64,000 nt of DNA. Source: Streptomyces cucumeris. GTDB lineage: Bacteria > Actinomycetota > Actinomycetes > Streptomycetales > Streptomycetaceae. Made by a program: the position numbers and the translations under genes. The notes under the pieces are model-generated. The model made no database searches, had not been told where the DNA came from, and was given only the letters and a program-made list of their open reading frames with translations. Within the stretch, counting starts at the first letter, position 1, and each line of letters begins with the position of its first letter. The DNA lies in assembly GCF_024295805.1 (NCBI RefSeq), contig NZ_JANCLX010000028.1, forward strand, positions 53,506 to 117,505, given 5' to 3'. Below, one piece after another: positions 52,974 through 61,372 of the stretch.

Positions 52974-53066
52974 ACCCGTCACAGTTCCATAGCTGGGCCC
53001 CAAAGGGCCCGGCCCTATCCGTTTTCGCACTCCTTCCCCTCCTTCACGCAGCGAGGTGACGGCGCC

Positions 53067-53120
53067 ATGCCCGCACACCGCATCGATGTCCACGCCCACT
53101 ACTTCGGCGGCGCCGTCGCC
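53067..53120 (+). pseudogene. Truncated start of a second amidohydrolase
   Basis: The first 17 codons read MPAHRIDVHAHYFGGAV, the N-terminal HxH strand of ACMSD-type (amidohydrolase 2) enzymes. Similarity stops at once and the rest of the gene is missing. It is 93 bp behind the amidohydrolase gene and GAGG precedes it, so it was probably the next gene of that operon. Confidence 0.55.
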
Positions 53121-53453
53121 TCGAGACGTGAGACAGCGCCGTGGCCAGGGGCGGGCCCATGGAGGCAACGAGGTGCCGCCGCTGCCTGCCCTACTGATCG
53201 TCGTCGGACGAGGGAACCGAGTTGGTCGTCGCGCCCGCTCCGAGGGCCCGGCGCGGCTCCCGGGGTGCTGGACGTTGGGCTCCGAGCACTCCACGGGCCC
53301 GCAGTTCGCCAAGGTCAGGGAGGCGGACACCAGGCAGGTCATTCAGAAGGTCGGCCTGGGCGGCACGAATGCTGTGCGCGTCCTGCGGGCCAGTGCCAAG
53401 AATGCGGCGGACTGTCACATGATCATCGTACTGTCGGATCGTAGGCCCATGGT

Positions 53454-53625
53454 TCAGGAGGCGCTGCCGGGGTCAATCCCCTGGGCGCGGGCGAGGGCGA
53501 ACAGGACACGCTCGATCGCGTCCAAGCGCTGAGTGATCGGCGCGTCTCCCGGCTCACCGACAGCACGCTCGATCCCGTCCAAGCGCTGAGTGATCGCCGG
53601 GCTCCCGGCGCGCCGATGGCGTCGG
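53454..53625 (-). pseudogene. Relic of a repeat-containing, phage-like small gene
   Basis: The frame reads ITQRLDGIERAVGEPGDAP, ITQRLDAIERVLFALARAQG and stops at 53454-53456. The DNA repeat (about 58-bp period, near 53508 and 53566) encodes this duplicated helical unit. Upstream the frame breaks after one partial unit, so the start is lost. Confidence 0.4.
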
Positions 53626-53648
53626 CAAGGGAGTCGTTAGCGCATGAG

Positions 53649-53695
53649 GCCCCCGGTGGGCCGCCGCCTTCTGCGGCGCCCCGCCGGGGGCTTTT
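53649..53695 (+). terminator. Intrinsic terminator
   Basis: GCCCCCGG at 53649-53656 pairs with CCGGGGGC at 53684-53691, with more pairing inside, and TTTT follows at 53692-53695. It ends transcription coming from the left. Confidence 0.8.
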
Positions 53696-53733
53696 CCCGT
53701 CGTACGGAAGGGGCAGCGTCTACGGGCCGGGGC

Positions 53734-55338
53734 TCAGCCCTGTGTCCTGTCCCCGTTGAGCCACGTCCTATCGATGTTGGGGAAGACGGGCATTGCGTGC
53801 AGCCCGTTGAGCCAGAAGTTGCCCGCCGCCATGTCGTCCCGCGCGAGGGATGCGGGAGCCGCGTCCCGCCGGTACTGCACGGCCTCGAAGTCAGGGTAGG
53901 AGTCGCCCGAGCGACGCACGGTAATGCCCTCCCCGGTCAGCTCCATCCTGAGGTCGGTGTCGACGGCGAAGACGGGGAGCACACTGTTCACGCCACGGAT
54001 CTTCAGATGGATGCCGGAACCGTCGACACGCCTGGCGTCGATGACGTTGCGCCAATCCGCTGTGTCCTCCGTGCTCGGATCGCCCTGGCGAATGGGCCGG
54101 GCCGGGACGTCGGCGCTGAAGTTACCGTCGAGGACACCGAGTGACCTGCTGAGGGTGGTCTTGGTCGACTGGGTCACGGTGAAGGTCACTTCTCCGGTCG
54201 CTGTGTTCCAGAACATGGCCATCCGGTACCCGGCCTCGGGCTCTTTGGAGTGCCCCCGATCGTCGCCGTGCAGGGTGCCGAAGGCGGCTTCCTCGGTGTG
54301 GATGAAGAAGCGGGCCATGATGATGCCGTTGTCCGGGCCCGGCTGCCCCTGGATCCGCACACGTTTGGCGCCCTTGGGTGGGGCGCTGTCGAAGCCGGTG
54401 TACTTGGCCCGCTCGTAGAACCGCTCGGACGGGCCGCCGGTCATCGACCACGATGTGCCCTCCCCATTCCAGCGCAGGACATCATGGCCGTCAGGTGAGA
54501 CGCCGTACACATGCTCGTCGCTGACGCCGAAGGTCAGGCCGGGGCCGCCCGCAGGCGTCCAGACGTTGGGCTCGCCGCTGTACGCCTGCAGACTGCCGTC
54601 AGCCGGGTCGGTGGCGAACAGCCCGGCGCCGCCGGCGTGGAGGCTCTTCGCCGGGCCGCCGATCCGAGCCCATTCCTCTCCCTTGCCCGACCACTGGTAC
54701 ACGGCCGAACCGTCCGGCGTCACGCCGTAGAGGTGCTCGTCGCTGACGGCGAAGTCCGCCCCCGGCCCACCGACGCGGTCCCACGCGTACGGGGTGCCGC
54801 TGTACTTTTGGATGGCGCCGTCGCTCCGGCTGGTGGCGAATAGTCCCGCCTCGCCCGCGTAGATGTGTTGAGCCGCCCCGCCGATGCCCTGCCAGTTCCT
54901 GTGGCCGTCCCACTTGCGCACATAGGTGCGGTCGTCGCTCAGGCCGTACACGTCGTCGCCGGTGATGGCCAGTTCGGCGTACGCGCCGCCGACCCCCGTC
55001 CAGGAGTCGGGCTCGCCGTCGTACCGCCAGACGGAGCTGCCGTCGGGGCTGATCGCGAACAGCCCGGCCTTCCCCGCGTAGATGCGCTTTGCGGCACCCC
55101 CGATCCGTTCCCACGCGGTGCCGTTGCCGGTGCGCTGCCACACTGAGCCCCGGTTCGCCGCCAGTGCGTACACGCGGTCCCGCCCGGTGACTGCCAGCAC
55201 CCCTGCGGTGTCGGTTGCCGCCGGGGACGACGCCTCCTGGCCAGCTTGCTCGTCCGCGAGGGACGGCGTGGCGGTGAGGAGGCCCAGGGCCAGCACAGCG
55301 GCCAGCAGCACACACACGCGGCGGACGAGTGCGACCAC
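53734..55338 (-). CDS. Secreted beta-propeller-like protein with shared C-terminal domain
   Basis: A 534-residue protein. An N-terminal signal segment (VCVLLAAVLALGLLTATPSLA) from GTG 55338 marks it as exported. Residues 45-325 hold about six repeats of 45-50 residues of the type GGPGADFAVSDEHLYGVTPD, KGEEWARIGGPAKSLHAG, which should form a propeller (tachylectin-like). The last 200 residues (GPDNGIIMARFFI, KEPEAGYRMAMFWNTATGEV, SYPDFEAVQYR) form a separate domain also found at the C-terminus of the protein at 57788. Binding outside the cell is likely; no catalytic residue is evident. Confidence 0.75.
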   Translation of the reverse strand: MVALVRRVCVLLAAVLALGLLTATPSLADEQAGQEASSPAATDTAGVLAVTGRDRVYALAANRGSVWQRTGNGTAWERIGGAAKRIYAGKAGLFAISPDGSSVWRYDGEPDSWTGVGGAYAELAITGDDVYGLSDDRTYVRKWDGHRNWQGIGGAAQHIYAGEAGLFATSRSDGAIQKYSGTPYAWDRVGGPGADFAVSDEHLYGVTPDGSAVYQWSGKGEEWARIGGPAKSLHAGGAGLFATDPADGSLQAYSGEPNVWTPAGGPGLTFGVSDEHVYGVSPDGHDVLRWNGEGTSWSMTGGPSERFYERAKYTGFDSAPPKGAKRVRIQGQPGPDNGIIMARFFIHTEEAAFGTLHGDDRGHSKEPEAGYRMAMFWNTATGEVTFTVTQSTKTTLSRSLGVLDGNFSADVPARPIRQGDPSTEDTADWRNVIDARRVDGSGIHLKIRGVNSVLPVFAVDTDLRMELTGEGITVRRSGDSYPDFEAVQYRRDAAPASLARDDMAAGNFWLNGLHAMPVFPNIDRTWLNGDRTQG

Positions 55339-55621
55339 TACGCAGGGATGGTGACGCGGGAAAGACCGGATCCCGGCAGTGCTCGAGCCGGACACGATGA
55401 CGCCTATGCGACGCGGAACCGCAGGGGGTTTGCCGAGTCCGGACTTCCGGGGCCGGACTCGGGAGAGAGGACGGGTCACGGGTTGCTCCAGGGTTTGTCT
55501 GGGAAGTGCTGGAGCTCCCACGGTGTGGTCTGGTCTGATTGTCCATCAACAGCGGTTTCGTATGCCTGCAGGTGATGTGCTTGCACGCGGCGGACAACGC
55601 GGACAACTACGGGGGCCCACG

Positions 55622-57445
55622 GTGGCGAAGGCTGGACGTCCGCAGGGCGGGCCCAAGGGGCAGACCGATCAGGCCAACGCGTTAGCGGTGTTCGTGCGCG
55701 AGCTGACGAAGGAGTTCACGGTCCGCGAGCTCGCCGAGCGGTACAAGATCAGCAAGACGAGCTGGGGCGAGTACCGTGCCGGAATCAAGACGATCCACCT
55801 GCACCTGCTCAAGCGCCTGGTCGACGATGCGGTCCGCGATGAACGCACCCGCACCGTGCGGTGGGAACAGGCCCAGCGACTCCATGCCCAGGCCACCGCC
55901 GCCCTGCAACCGCCGCCCCTTGCACAGCCGGCGCACCTCGGCGGGGAGGTCACTCCGCTCCAGGCGGCAGCACAGGCGTCCGCGACGCTCGAGGACGCTG
56001 AGCGCCTTGTCCACATCCTGCTCGGCGTCATCGCCGGCCTGCAGATGCAAGCCCCCCTGACCGCCTCCACCGACGCCGCCGCTGCGGGCCCTGCCGTCCC
56101 GGACCCCGCCGTGGCCACCGGATACCTGCGCGAAGCGCACGACCGGCTGGACCTGATCCGCGTGATCCACACCACCGTTAGCGGCGTACGGGATCAAGTG
56201 ACCGCAGAGGAACCGGCCACCGGCGCGGTACCCGGCACTCCCCCCGCCCTGGAAGGCACCGCATCCACCCACGGCACCGGCGCTCTCCTGCCCGTCCACA
56301 ACGCACAGGCCTCACACGAGGCCGCCACCGTGCTCGCCGTCTCCCGCGCAGCGCTGGCCGAGCAGTACGCCGCGGTCCGACTGCTCACCGCCCGGTCCGT
56401 AGGCGCGGACACCGCCCTCGTCGCCGCCACCCAACCCGCCACGGAGCAGCCCGCCGCCCTGCCCGAAAGCCAGCCCGCCGCCCCGCCGCGGGAGCGGCCG
56501 CACCGGAGGCGCACCCTCGTGGTCGTGGCGGTCGCGGTTGCGCTCACCGCCGTCGCCACGAGCGCAGCCGTCGTCACCACCCTGAACATGCGCGACACCA
56601 AGCACCCCCCTAACCACCAGGCCCACCAGCCCCTGCCCGCCACCGCGACCCCGAACGCCTCCCCGCCGAGCCCCTCTCAGCCCGCATCGCGCTCGCCTTC
56701 CTCCAGCTCCTCAGCAAGCGCCACCTCATCACCTCGGGCCCGCAACACCGCCAGCACGACGTCCGTGCCGGACACCTTCATCGGCACGTGGGAAGGCGAA
56801 TCCAACGAGCCCGGCGAAGGCGCAGCCACCCTGCACAGGTTCGTGATCCGCAAAGGCCCCGTCGGTACCCAGATCGCCGACATCCTGACTTCCTCGACCA
56901 ACGCCCTGTGCCAGTCGAAGGGCACTCTCATCACCACTGGCACACACCTCATCCTCGCACCAGAACCCGTCACCACCATCCCCGACAACCTCTGCGCCAC
57001 CACCGGCCACCTCACCCTCCGGCACCGAGGCAAAACCACCCTCACCCTCGAGACCGCAGGAACCACCTTCAAACTCCACCGCGCAACCCCCACAACCCAG
57101 ACCATCCCCACCCCCTACCTGGGAACCTGGCAAGCCCAGGACGGCAACGACCCCACCTCCTCCGTCCGCCTCACCATCCGTCAGGGAACCCCGGGCCATG
57201 CCCGTGCCGAGTTCGCCTGGGACGGGGATGTCCACCACTGCCGGGGCTTCTCCGTACTCGCCTCCGTTGACAGCACACTGCGGTTCGGCCCGGAAACCGT
57301 CACCTCCTCCGAACCAGACGGCTTCTGCACCCAGACCCCGACACGCGTCATGCACCGGCCGCAGGGAAACACGATGCACGTGCAGTGGATCGCGTCCACC
57401 AACGGCGCAGCACCCCGGTCGTTCACCTTCACCCGGACGAACTGA
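55622..57445 (+). CDS. Membrane-spanning HTH protein with repeated extracytoplasmic domain
   Basis: A 607-residue protein from GTG 55622 (GGGGG about seven bases upstream; the frame is open earlier). The N-terminus is a helix-turn-helix (VRELAERYKISKTSWGEYRAG) and helical cytoplasmic region to about residue 295. A single transmembrane helix (TLVVVAVAVALTAVATSAA) and a Ser/Pro/Thr-rich linker follow. Two related beta-rich units come after it, starting FIGTWEGESNEPGEG and YLGTWQAQDGNDPTS. This is the layout of a one-component sensor that binds DNA inside and senses ligand or envelope outside. Family not named; target unknown. Confidence 0.7.
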   Translation: MAKAGRPQGGPKGQTDQANALAVFVRELTKEFTVRELAERYKISKTSWGEYRAGIKTIHLHLLKRLVDDAVRDERTRTVRWEQAQRLHAQATAALQPPPLAQPAHLGGEVTPLQAAAQASATLEDAERLVHILLGVIAGLQMQAPLTASTDAAAAGPAVPDPAVATGYLREAHDRLDLIRVIHTTVSGVRDQVTAEEPATGAVPGTPPALEGTASTHGTGALLPVHNAQASHEAATVLAVSRAALAEQYAAVRLLTARSVGADTALVAATQPATEQPAALPESQPAAPPRERPHRRRTLVVVAVAVALTAVATSAAVVTTLNMRDTKHPPNHQAHQPLPATATPNASPPSPSQPASRSPSSSSSASATSSPRARNTASTTSVPDTFIGTWEGESNEPGEGAATLHRFVIRKGPVGTQIADILTSSTNALCQSKGTLITTGTHLILAPEPVTTIPDNLCATTGHLTLRHRGKTTLTLETAGTTFKLHRATPTTQTIPTPYLGTWQAQDGNDPTSSVRLTIRQGTPGHARAEFAWDGDVHHCRGFSVLASVDSTLRFGPETVTSSEPDGFCTQTPTRVMHRPQGNTMHVQWIASTNGAAPRSFTFTRTN

Positions 57446-57464
57446 CACAGGCCCACCGCCCACG

Positions 57465-57496
57465 CGAGGAGGGCCCGTACACGGCGCCCCTCGTTT
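57465..57496 (+). terminator. Terminator after the HTH membrane gene
   Basis: CGAGGAGGGCC paired with GGCGCCCCTCG across a short loop, followed by TTTT (57493-57496). It begins 20 bp past the stop. Confidence 0.65.
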
Positions 57497-57627
57497 TCGC
57501 AGCTCAGCGGGGGTGGTAATGAAGTGGGAGACGCCCGACTACCTCTGTGAGGGGGTCCGGAGCAGCCTGGTACAGGGTGGTGGCGGTTTGCTCGGGCCGT
57601 GACGCCTGAAAGCAGGCACCTTCGGTT

Positions 57628-57669
57628 CTGAGGAGGCTGGGCCACGTCACCGTGACTCAGCCTCCTCAG
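57628..57669. terminator. 12-bp inverted repeat between convergent genes
   Basis: CTGAGGAGGCTG (57628-57639) and CAGCCTCCTCAG (57658-57669) form a perfect dyad with an 18-nt loop. It lies between the convergent genes ending at 57445 and 57788; likely a bidirectional terminator. Confidence 0.5.
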
Positions 57670-57787
57670 CCAGCGGTTAGGCACCGCCACGAGCAGACCG
57701 CGACCACCTATATCCGCCCTCATCAGACGGGGTGGGCCACTCAGCGAGCGGTCCGGAGCAGGGCGAGGTAGACGGATGCCCTGGTTC

Positions 57788-59125
57788 TCAATTGCAGTTC
57801 ATCGAGGGGTCGTCGGAGTCCACGCCAATTCGCGTGCAGGTGTGCTGGACACCCTTCAGGTCTCCGATTTCGGTCTGTCCGACACGGCCCATCCAGCTCA
57901 CCTCGGGTGCGCTGGAGGTCGGCTTCAGGTGGCGATAGCGCAGGACCTCCCATGAGGGGAACCTGTCCTTGGTCGTCCTGACGTCGAATGTCTCGGTGTC
58001 GTTGATGGTCTTGTCCGGGTCGTACTGACGCGGGGTCAGCCAGAAGGTCGCGTTGATCCTCCCGGCATTGGCCAATTCGGGTTGCCAGGACTCGGCGAAC
58101 CCGTTCACCAGCGACACGTCGACGCGGGTACCCCCCTTGCCGTACGGCTCGACCCAGTACTCCTTCTGCTCGATGTCATTGCTGTCGGTGTTCTCCTTCG
58201 CGTGCGGCGTGCGGACCAGCGGCTTCGCGTCCCAGCACTTGACTCCCTGGACGCACGAGTGCTCGATATAGACCCCCACCTGCCCCGTGGCGGTGTCCCA
58301 GGCGATGGTTCCCTTGGCGCCAGCCTCCGGGTCGGTGCTGAACGAGCGGTGCTCGCCGATCCGGTCGTAAAACCCGGTGGTGTTGGCGATGAAGCCACGC
58401 ACCAGAACGACCCCACGGTCGGGTCCCTTGGACAGCAGGGTCGCGCTCTGTGCCTGGTCGCCCGAGTTTGCGTTGCCGTCAATGTGCTTGGCCTTCGCCC
58501 GCTGCCACTGCGGATTATTGGCCTCCCCCGGAGCCCACCCGATCGGCCCGTTCTCGAACTGCTGCGAGTACCCGTCCTCCGGGCGTAACCCCGGGGCCTC
58601 GTCGGTGACGGGGTAGCCGTACGGGCCATTCTCCCAGTCCGCGGCGCCCCACTTCTCCCCGATCTTGCCCCAGACAGGGTATGCGCCGTTGGAGCGGCTC
58701 GGGTGCCAGTAGATCGTGCCACCCTCGTACTCTTGGCGCTTGCCGACACCATCCGGATTGGTGAATTCGTCGCTCTTCGAGAATCCGAGCGCGCCGCCTT
58801 CCCAGCCCAGCTGGCCCCACTTCTCCCTGACCTTGCCCCATACCGGATGAGCACCCGTGCCAGAGGTCCAGTAGATCGAACCGCTATCGAAGGTCGTGTA
58901 CTTGCCACGTCCGTTCGGAGTGGTCTGCTCATTCGACGTCGGGCATCCGAGCGGGCTGTCGGGGCCGTCCATCTCGTCGTACTTGGCCTGGATCGCGCCT
59001 TTAACCCAGTACGGGCGACCGCAGTACTGGTTGTCGGCCTTCGCCGGGGTCGGTAACGCGACCGTCGCGGTCAAAGCCGTTGCTGCAAGTAAGCCACTAC
59101 GACGCAGTGCTTTGATGCGCGCCAT
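57788..59125 (-). CDS. Secreted LGFP-repeat protein with shared C-terminal domain
   Basis: A 445-residue protein with signal peptide (LLAATALTATVALPTPAKA). Residues 35-205 contain three LGFP-type repeats (IQAKYDEMDGPDSPLGCPTS, then GGALGFSKSDEFTN, then GPYGYPVTDEA), which anchor proteins to the actinobacterial envelope or wall polymers. The C-terminal 210 residues (GPDRGVVLVRGFI, TDPEAGAKGTIAWDTATGQV, DRFPSWEVLRYR) match the domain ending the propeller protein at 53734. AGGTGA supports the ATG at 59125. Acts outside the cell; activity unknown. Confidence 0.8.
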   Translation of the reverse strand: MARIKALRRSGLLAATALTATVALPTPAKADNQYCGRPYWVKGAIQAKYDEMDGPDSPLGCPTSNEQTTPNGRGKYTTFDSGSIYWTSGTGAHPVWGKVREKWGQLGWEGGALGFSKSDEFTNPDGVGKRQEYEGGTIYWHPSRSNGAYPVWGKIGEKWGAADWENGPYGYPVTDEAPGLRPEDGYSQQFENGPIGWAPGEANNPQWQRAKAKHIDGNANSGDQAQSATLLSKGPDRGVVLVRGFIANTTGFYDRIGEHRSFSTDPEAGAKGTIAWDTATGQVGVYIEHSCVQGVKCWDAKPLVRTPHAKENTDSNDIEQKEYWVEPYGKGGTRVDVSLVNGFAESWQPELANAGRINATFWLTPRQYDPDKTINDTETFDVRTTKDRFPSWEVLRYRHLKPTSSAPEVSWMGRVGQTEIGDLKGVQHTCTRIGVDSDDPSMNCN

Positions 59126-59219
59126 CAAAGATCACCTAACTTTCTGAGGCTGGGGGAATTCGAGGACCCTATGGGAGCTGGGGGGCACCAGAAAAGTGAC
59201 GTATCCCCGACTCCCGAAG

Positions 59220-59400
59220 CTAGGGCAGCACAGCAGGATCGATGGCGTGAACGGCGGCAACAGTGTGACCGATTCGGCTGGTACCGCGGTAGTACGGCTC
59301 ATCCGCTGCGATGCGTTTGCTGACCATCAGGGTGCCGTCGAGGATGACGAACCCCTCCGAGGGACTTAACGTTGGACAACTCGGTGCGGTTACCGAACAG
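59220..59400 (-). pseudogene. IS5-type transposase scrap
   Basis: About 45 codons read SEGFVILDGTLMVSKRIA, DEPYYRGTSRIGHTVAA, matching the first catalytic Asp region of IS5-family DDE_Tnp_4 transposases (LDGT block). Both ends are missing. Confidence 0.5.
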
Positions 59401-59555
59401 CACAGCTCGGGTCCTGGAAGGCGGCGCACAATGCCAACGGTGCCGCGCAGACCCTGTCCCGGAAGGCGGAGGGGCGCTGTGTCGCGCAGAGACGACATCG
59501 TAGCGATCCCGTCGGGCCGGAGCAGTCTCTGGGCGGGGAGGGGGCGGAGGGCGCG

Positions 59556-60287
59556 GTGGAACTACTGGCTCGCCAGGCGGAGGCGATCCGCGCGCAGGTC
59601 ATGCTCCACAGCACCGAGAGCTTCATGCAGCGTCTGGCGGCGCGGATCGCGTCCGAGGCCAAGCGGCCCACACGGGTGCAGTACGCGTCCGCGGGCCCGG
59701 CCGCCTACACGGAGGAGACCGCGGAGATCGCCCAGGTGGCGCCGCCGACCGCCGGGCCGCCCTCGCGGACGGTCCGGCCGGCTGGGCGGCCGCTTCAACG
59801 GCCGCGCTCACGCCGACGTCGCCCCACCCCCATCAACCCGTTTGACCTGAAGGCCAGCCAGTACCTCGCCTTCAGCTACGTGACCGAGCTGTGCAGTACC
59901 GTCCTGCGCTCTGTGGAGATCGACACCCTTGATGCTTTCGCGGCCGACTACGACGAGGCCGGCGCCCGAACCTTCGGATGCCTGCTCTACAGCCTCGACA
60001 AGCGCGAGTCGGCGACCTACTGGTGGCGCTTCGCCGCCGGCGCCGGTGACGCGCTCGCCGCACATCTCCTCGCCGCCCACCACGCGGCGACCGGTCCCAA
60101 CGCCGACTCCCGTGCGTGGAGTGCCTTCTCCAGGATGCTCGGCTTCAGGCCAGCTCGGCACCTACCACAGGCGGTCCGGCACCGCACCGAACTCGCACCG
60201 AACTTCGCCCGCGAGATTCCCGTGCGACGAGAAGCCCGCGTCTTCCTGCGACACCCACGACTGCCTGCCGGACTCATGACCCGCTAA
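59556..60287 (+). CDS. Unknown Streptomyces protein, possibly 5'-truncated
   Basis: A 243-residue protein. An N-terminal helix (VELLARQAEAIRAQVMLH) and a Pro/Arg-rich linker precede a helical C-terminal domain (QYLAFSYVTELCSTVLRSVE, then ATYWWRFAAGAGDALAAHLL), which looks like a TPR-type repeat pair. Coding character extends upstream of GTG 59556 without another start, next to the transposase scrap, so the N-terminus may have been lost. A 35-residue membrane peptide gene follows. Confidence 0.55.
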   Translation: MELLARQAEAIRAQVMLHSTESFMQRLAARIASEAKRPTRVQYASAGPAAYTEETAEIAQVAPPTAGPPSRTVRPAGRPLQRPRSRRRRPTPINPFDLKASQYLAFSYVTELCSTVLRSVEIDTLDAFAADYDEAGARTFGCLLYSLDKRESATYWWRFAAGAGDALAAHLLAAHHAATGPNADSRAWSAFSRMLGFRPARHLPQAVRHRTELAPNFAREIPVRREARVFLRHPRLPAGLMTR

Positions 60288-60356
60288 CTCCACCCAACGC
60301 CCGACAACCTGGTGTCGCCCGGTCAGCAGGCCGCCCGACGCCTGGGAGGCATGCCC

Positions 60357-60464
60357 GTGAACAACATCATCGAGAACGTCATCGCCGGTCTCATCGTGGC
60401 CGCCATCGCCTGGGGAGCCGCGCCAGCCTGGAGCCGCTGGCAGCGCAAGGAACACACGGATTAG
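60357..60464 (+). CDS. 35-residue single-helix membrane peptide
   Basis: VNNIIENVIAGLIVAAIAW followed by a basic tail (WSRWQRKEHTD). GGGAGG at 60344-60349 is ideally spaced for the GTG at 60357; an in-frame ATG at 60351 is too close. One transmembrane helix fills most of it. Similar tiny membrane proteins follow regulators in Streptomyces; it follows the unknown gene at 59556. Confidence 0.55.
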   Translation: MNNIIENVIAGLIVAAIAWGAAPAWSRWQRKEHTD

Positions 60465-60602
60465 GCCAGCCCCGCCTCACGCCTTGCTCCCGGTTCGGGT
60501 GCACCACCCGCAGATCGGCTGACGCCCCGAAACGAGTCCAGTCGTCAGGCGGGTTATGAGGATCCGAGAGGCAGATTCGATACGCGTAGTTGGCAGGCAG
60601 CC

Positions 60603-60860
60603 GTGGAGGAGTACGTCCGTGCCCAGCGCCTGGACGCGGTGGTCGAGTCGGCGCTGGCCGATCCCAAGGAGTTCCGGGCCTCTTCTGCCGCATACCGACG
60701 CTTCGGTACCCGGCTTGAGGTGGTAATGCTGGCGACAGCAGAGACCCTGAGCCAGCTCGGGACCGCGAAGCGTTTCCTCACCGAGTTCCGGTTCGTGTCG
60801 TGGGAGAACCACGACACCTGTGTGCGGAGGCTGAGCGGGCGTGAGGCTAGCCGCGGGCTC
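60603..60860 (+). pseudogene. Coding relic of unknown family
   Basis: GTG 60603 opens VEEYVRAQRLDAVVESALAD, AAYRRFGTRLEVVMLATAET, which has protein-like composition, but it degenerates after about 80 codons. Confidence 0.3.
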
Positions 60861-60989
60861 AGCCCATCGACCGGGCAGGGGGACTTTGAGGCTACGTCTG
60901 TGGCTGGTCGCTGTAGCCGCGGGCTTGGCTCCTCCACTCCCTGTACGCCTGACCACCGGCGTGGTCGCGTCTCACGACAGCAGCAGTTG

Positions 60990-61372
60990 TTCAGCACGTC
61001 GGGAGGCATCCCGAGCGTGCCGCGGGTGGCCACAGCCTCGCCACCCCTGCCAAGGCGGTGGCCGAGCGGACCACAGAGCTCGGCCACGGGAACATGGCCT
61101 TCCGCCGCGAGAAAGTCGCCCGGTGGGAGAGGGCGTCAAGCCGGAGATACCCGCCCAGCTGGCGATGGCCGACCTGGTCGGGGTCGACTCCGACCAGGTA
61201 CGGGCGCGAGGAAGGGCCCAGTTGGCTTCTCTTCGCGCTGCCCGGACCCGACGTCTCGCGCCGTTCACCCCGGAGGACACTCTGTCCGCCCTCGACGACC
61301 TGGCCGCCGACCCGGTCCGCGCCAACGGCGTCGGCATCGTCGCTGGGTCGGGCAAGGCGCCCAGTCGGCGTC
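60990..61372 (+). pseudogene. Frameshifted XRE-type regulator fragment
   Basis: AERTTELGHGNMAFRREKV with ARWER in one frame continues in another as VKPEIPAQLAMADLVGVDSD. Together they match the helix-turn-helix and linker of large Streptomyces XRE regulators. The C-terminal part (FTPEDTLSALDDLAAD) follows, then the gene runs into the convergent gene at 61373. Confidence 0.5.

Noticed and set aside
51786..53342. 518-residue minus-strand frame opposite the amidohydrolase
   Set aside because: Antisense shadow of a gene with clear metal-binding motifs on the plus strand.
53508..53600. 58-bp tandem repeat considered as a CRISPR or replication iteron
   Set aside because: Only two copies, no 28/33-bp periodicity, and it encodes a duplicated protein unit (ITQRLDxIERAVGEP).
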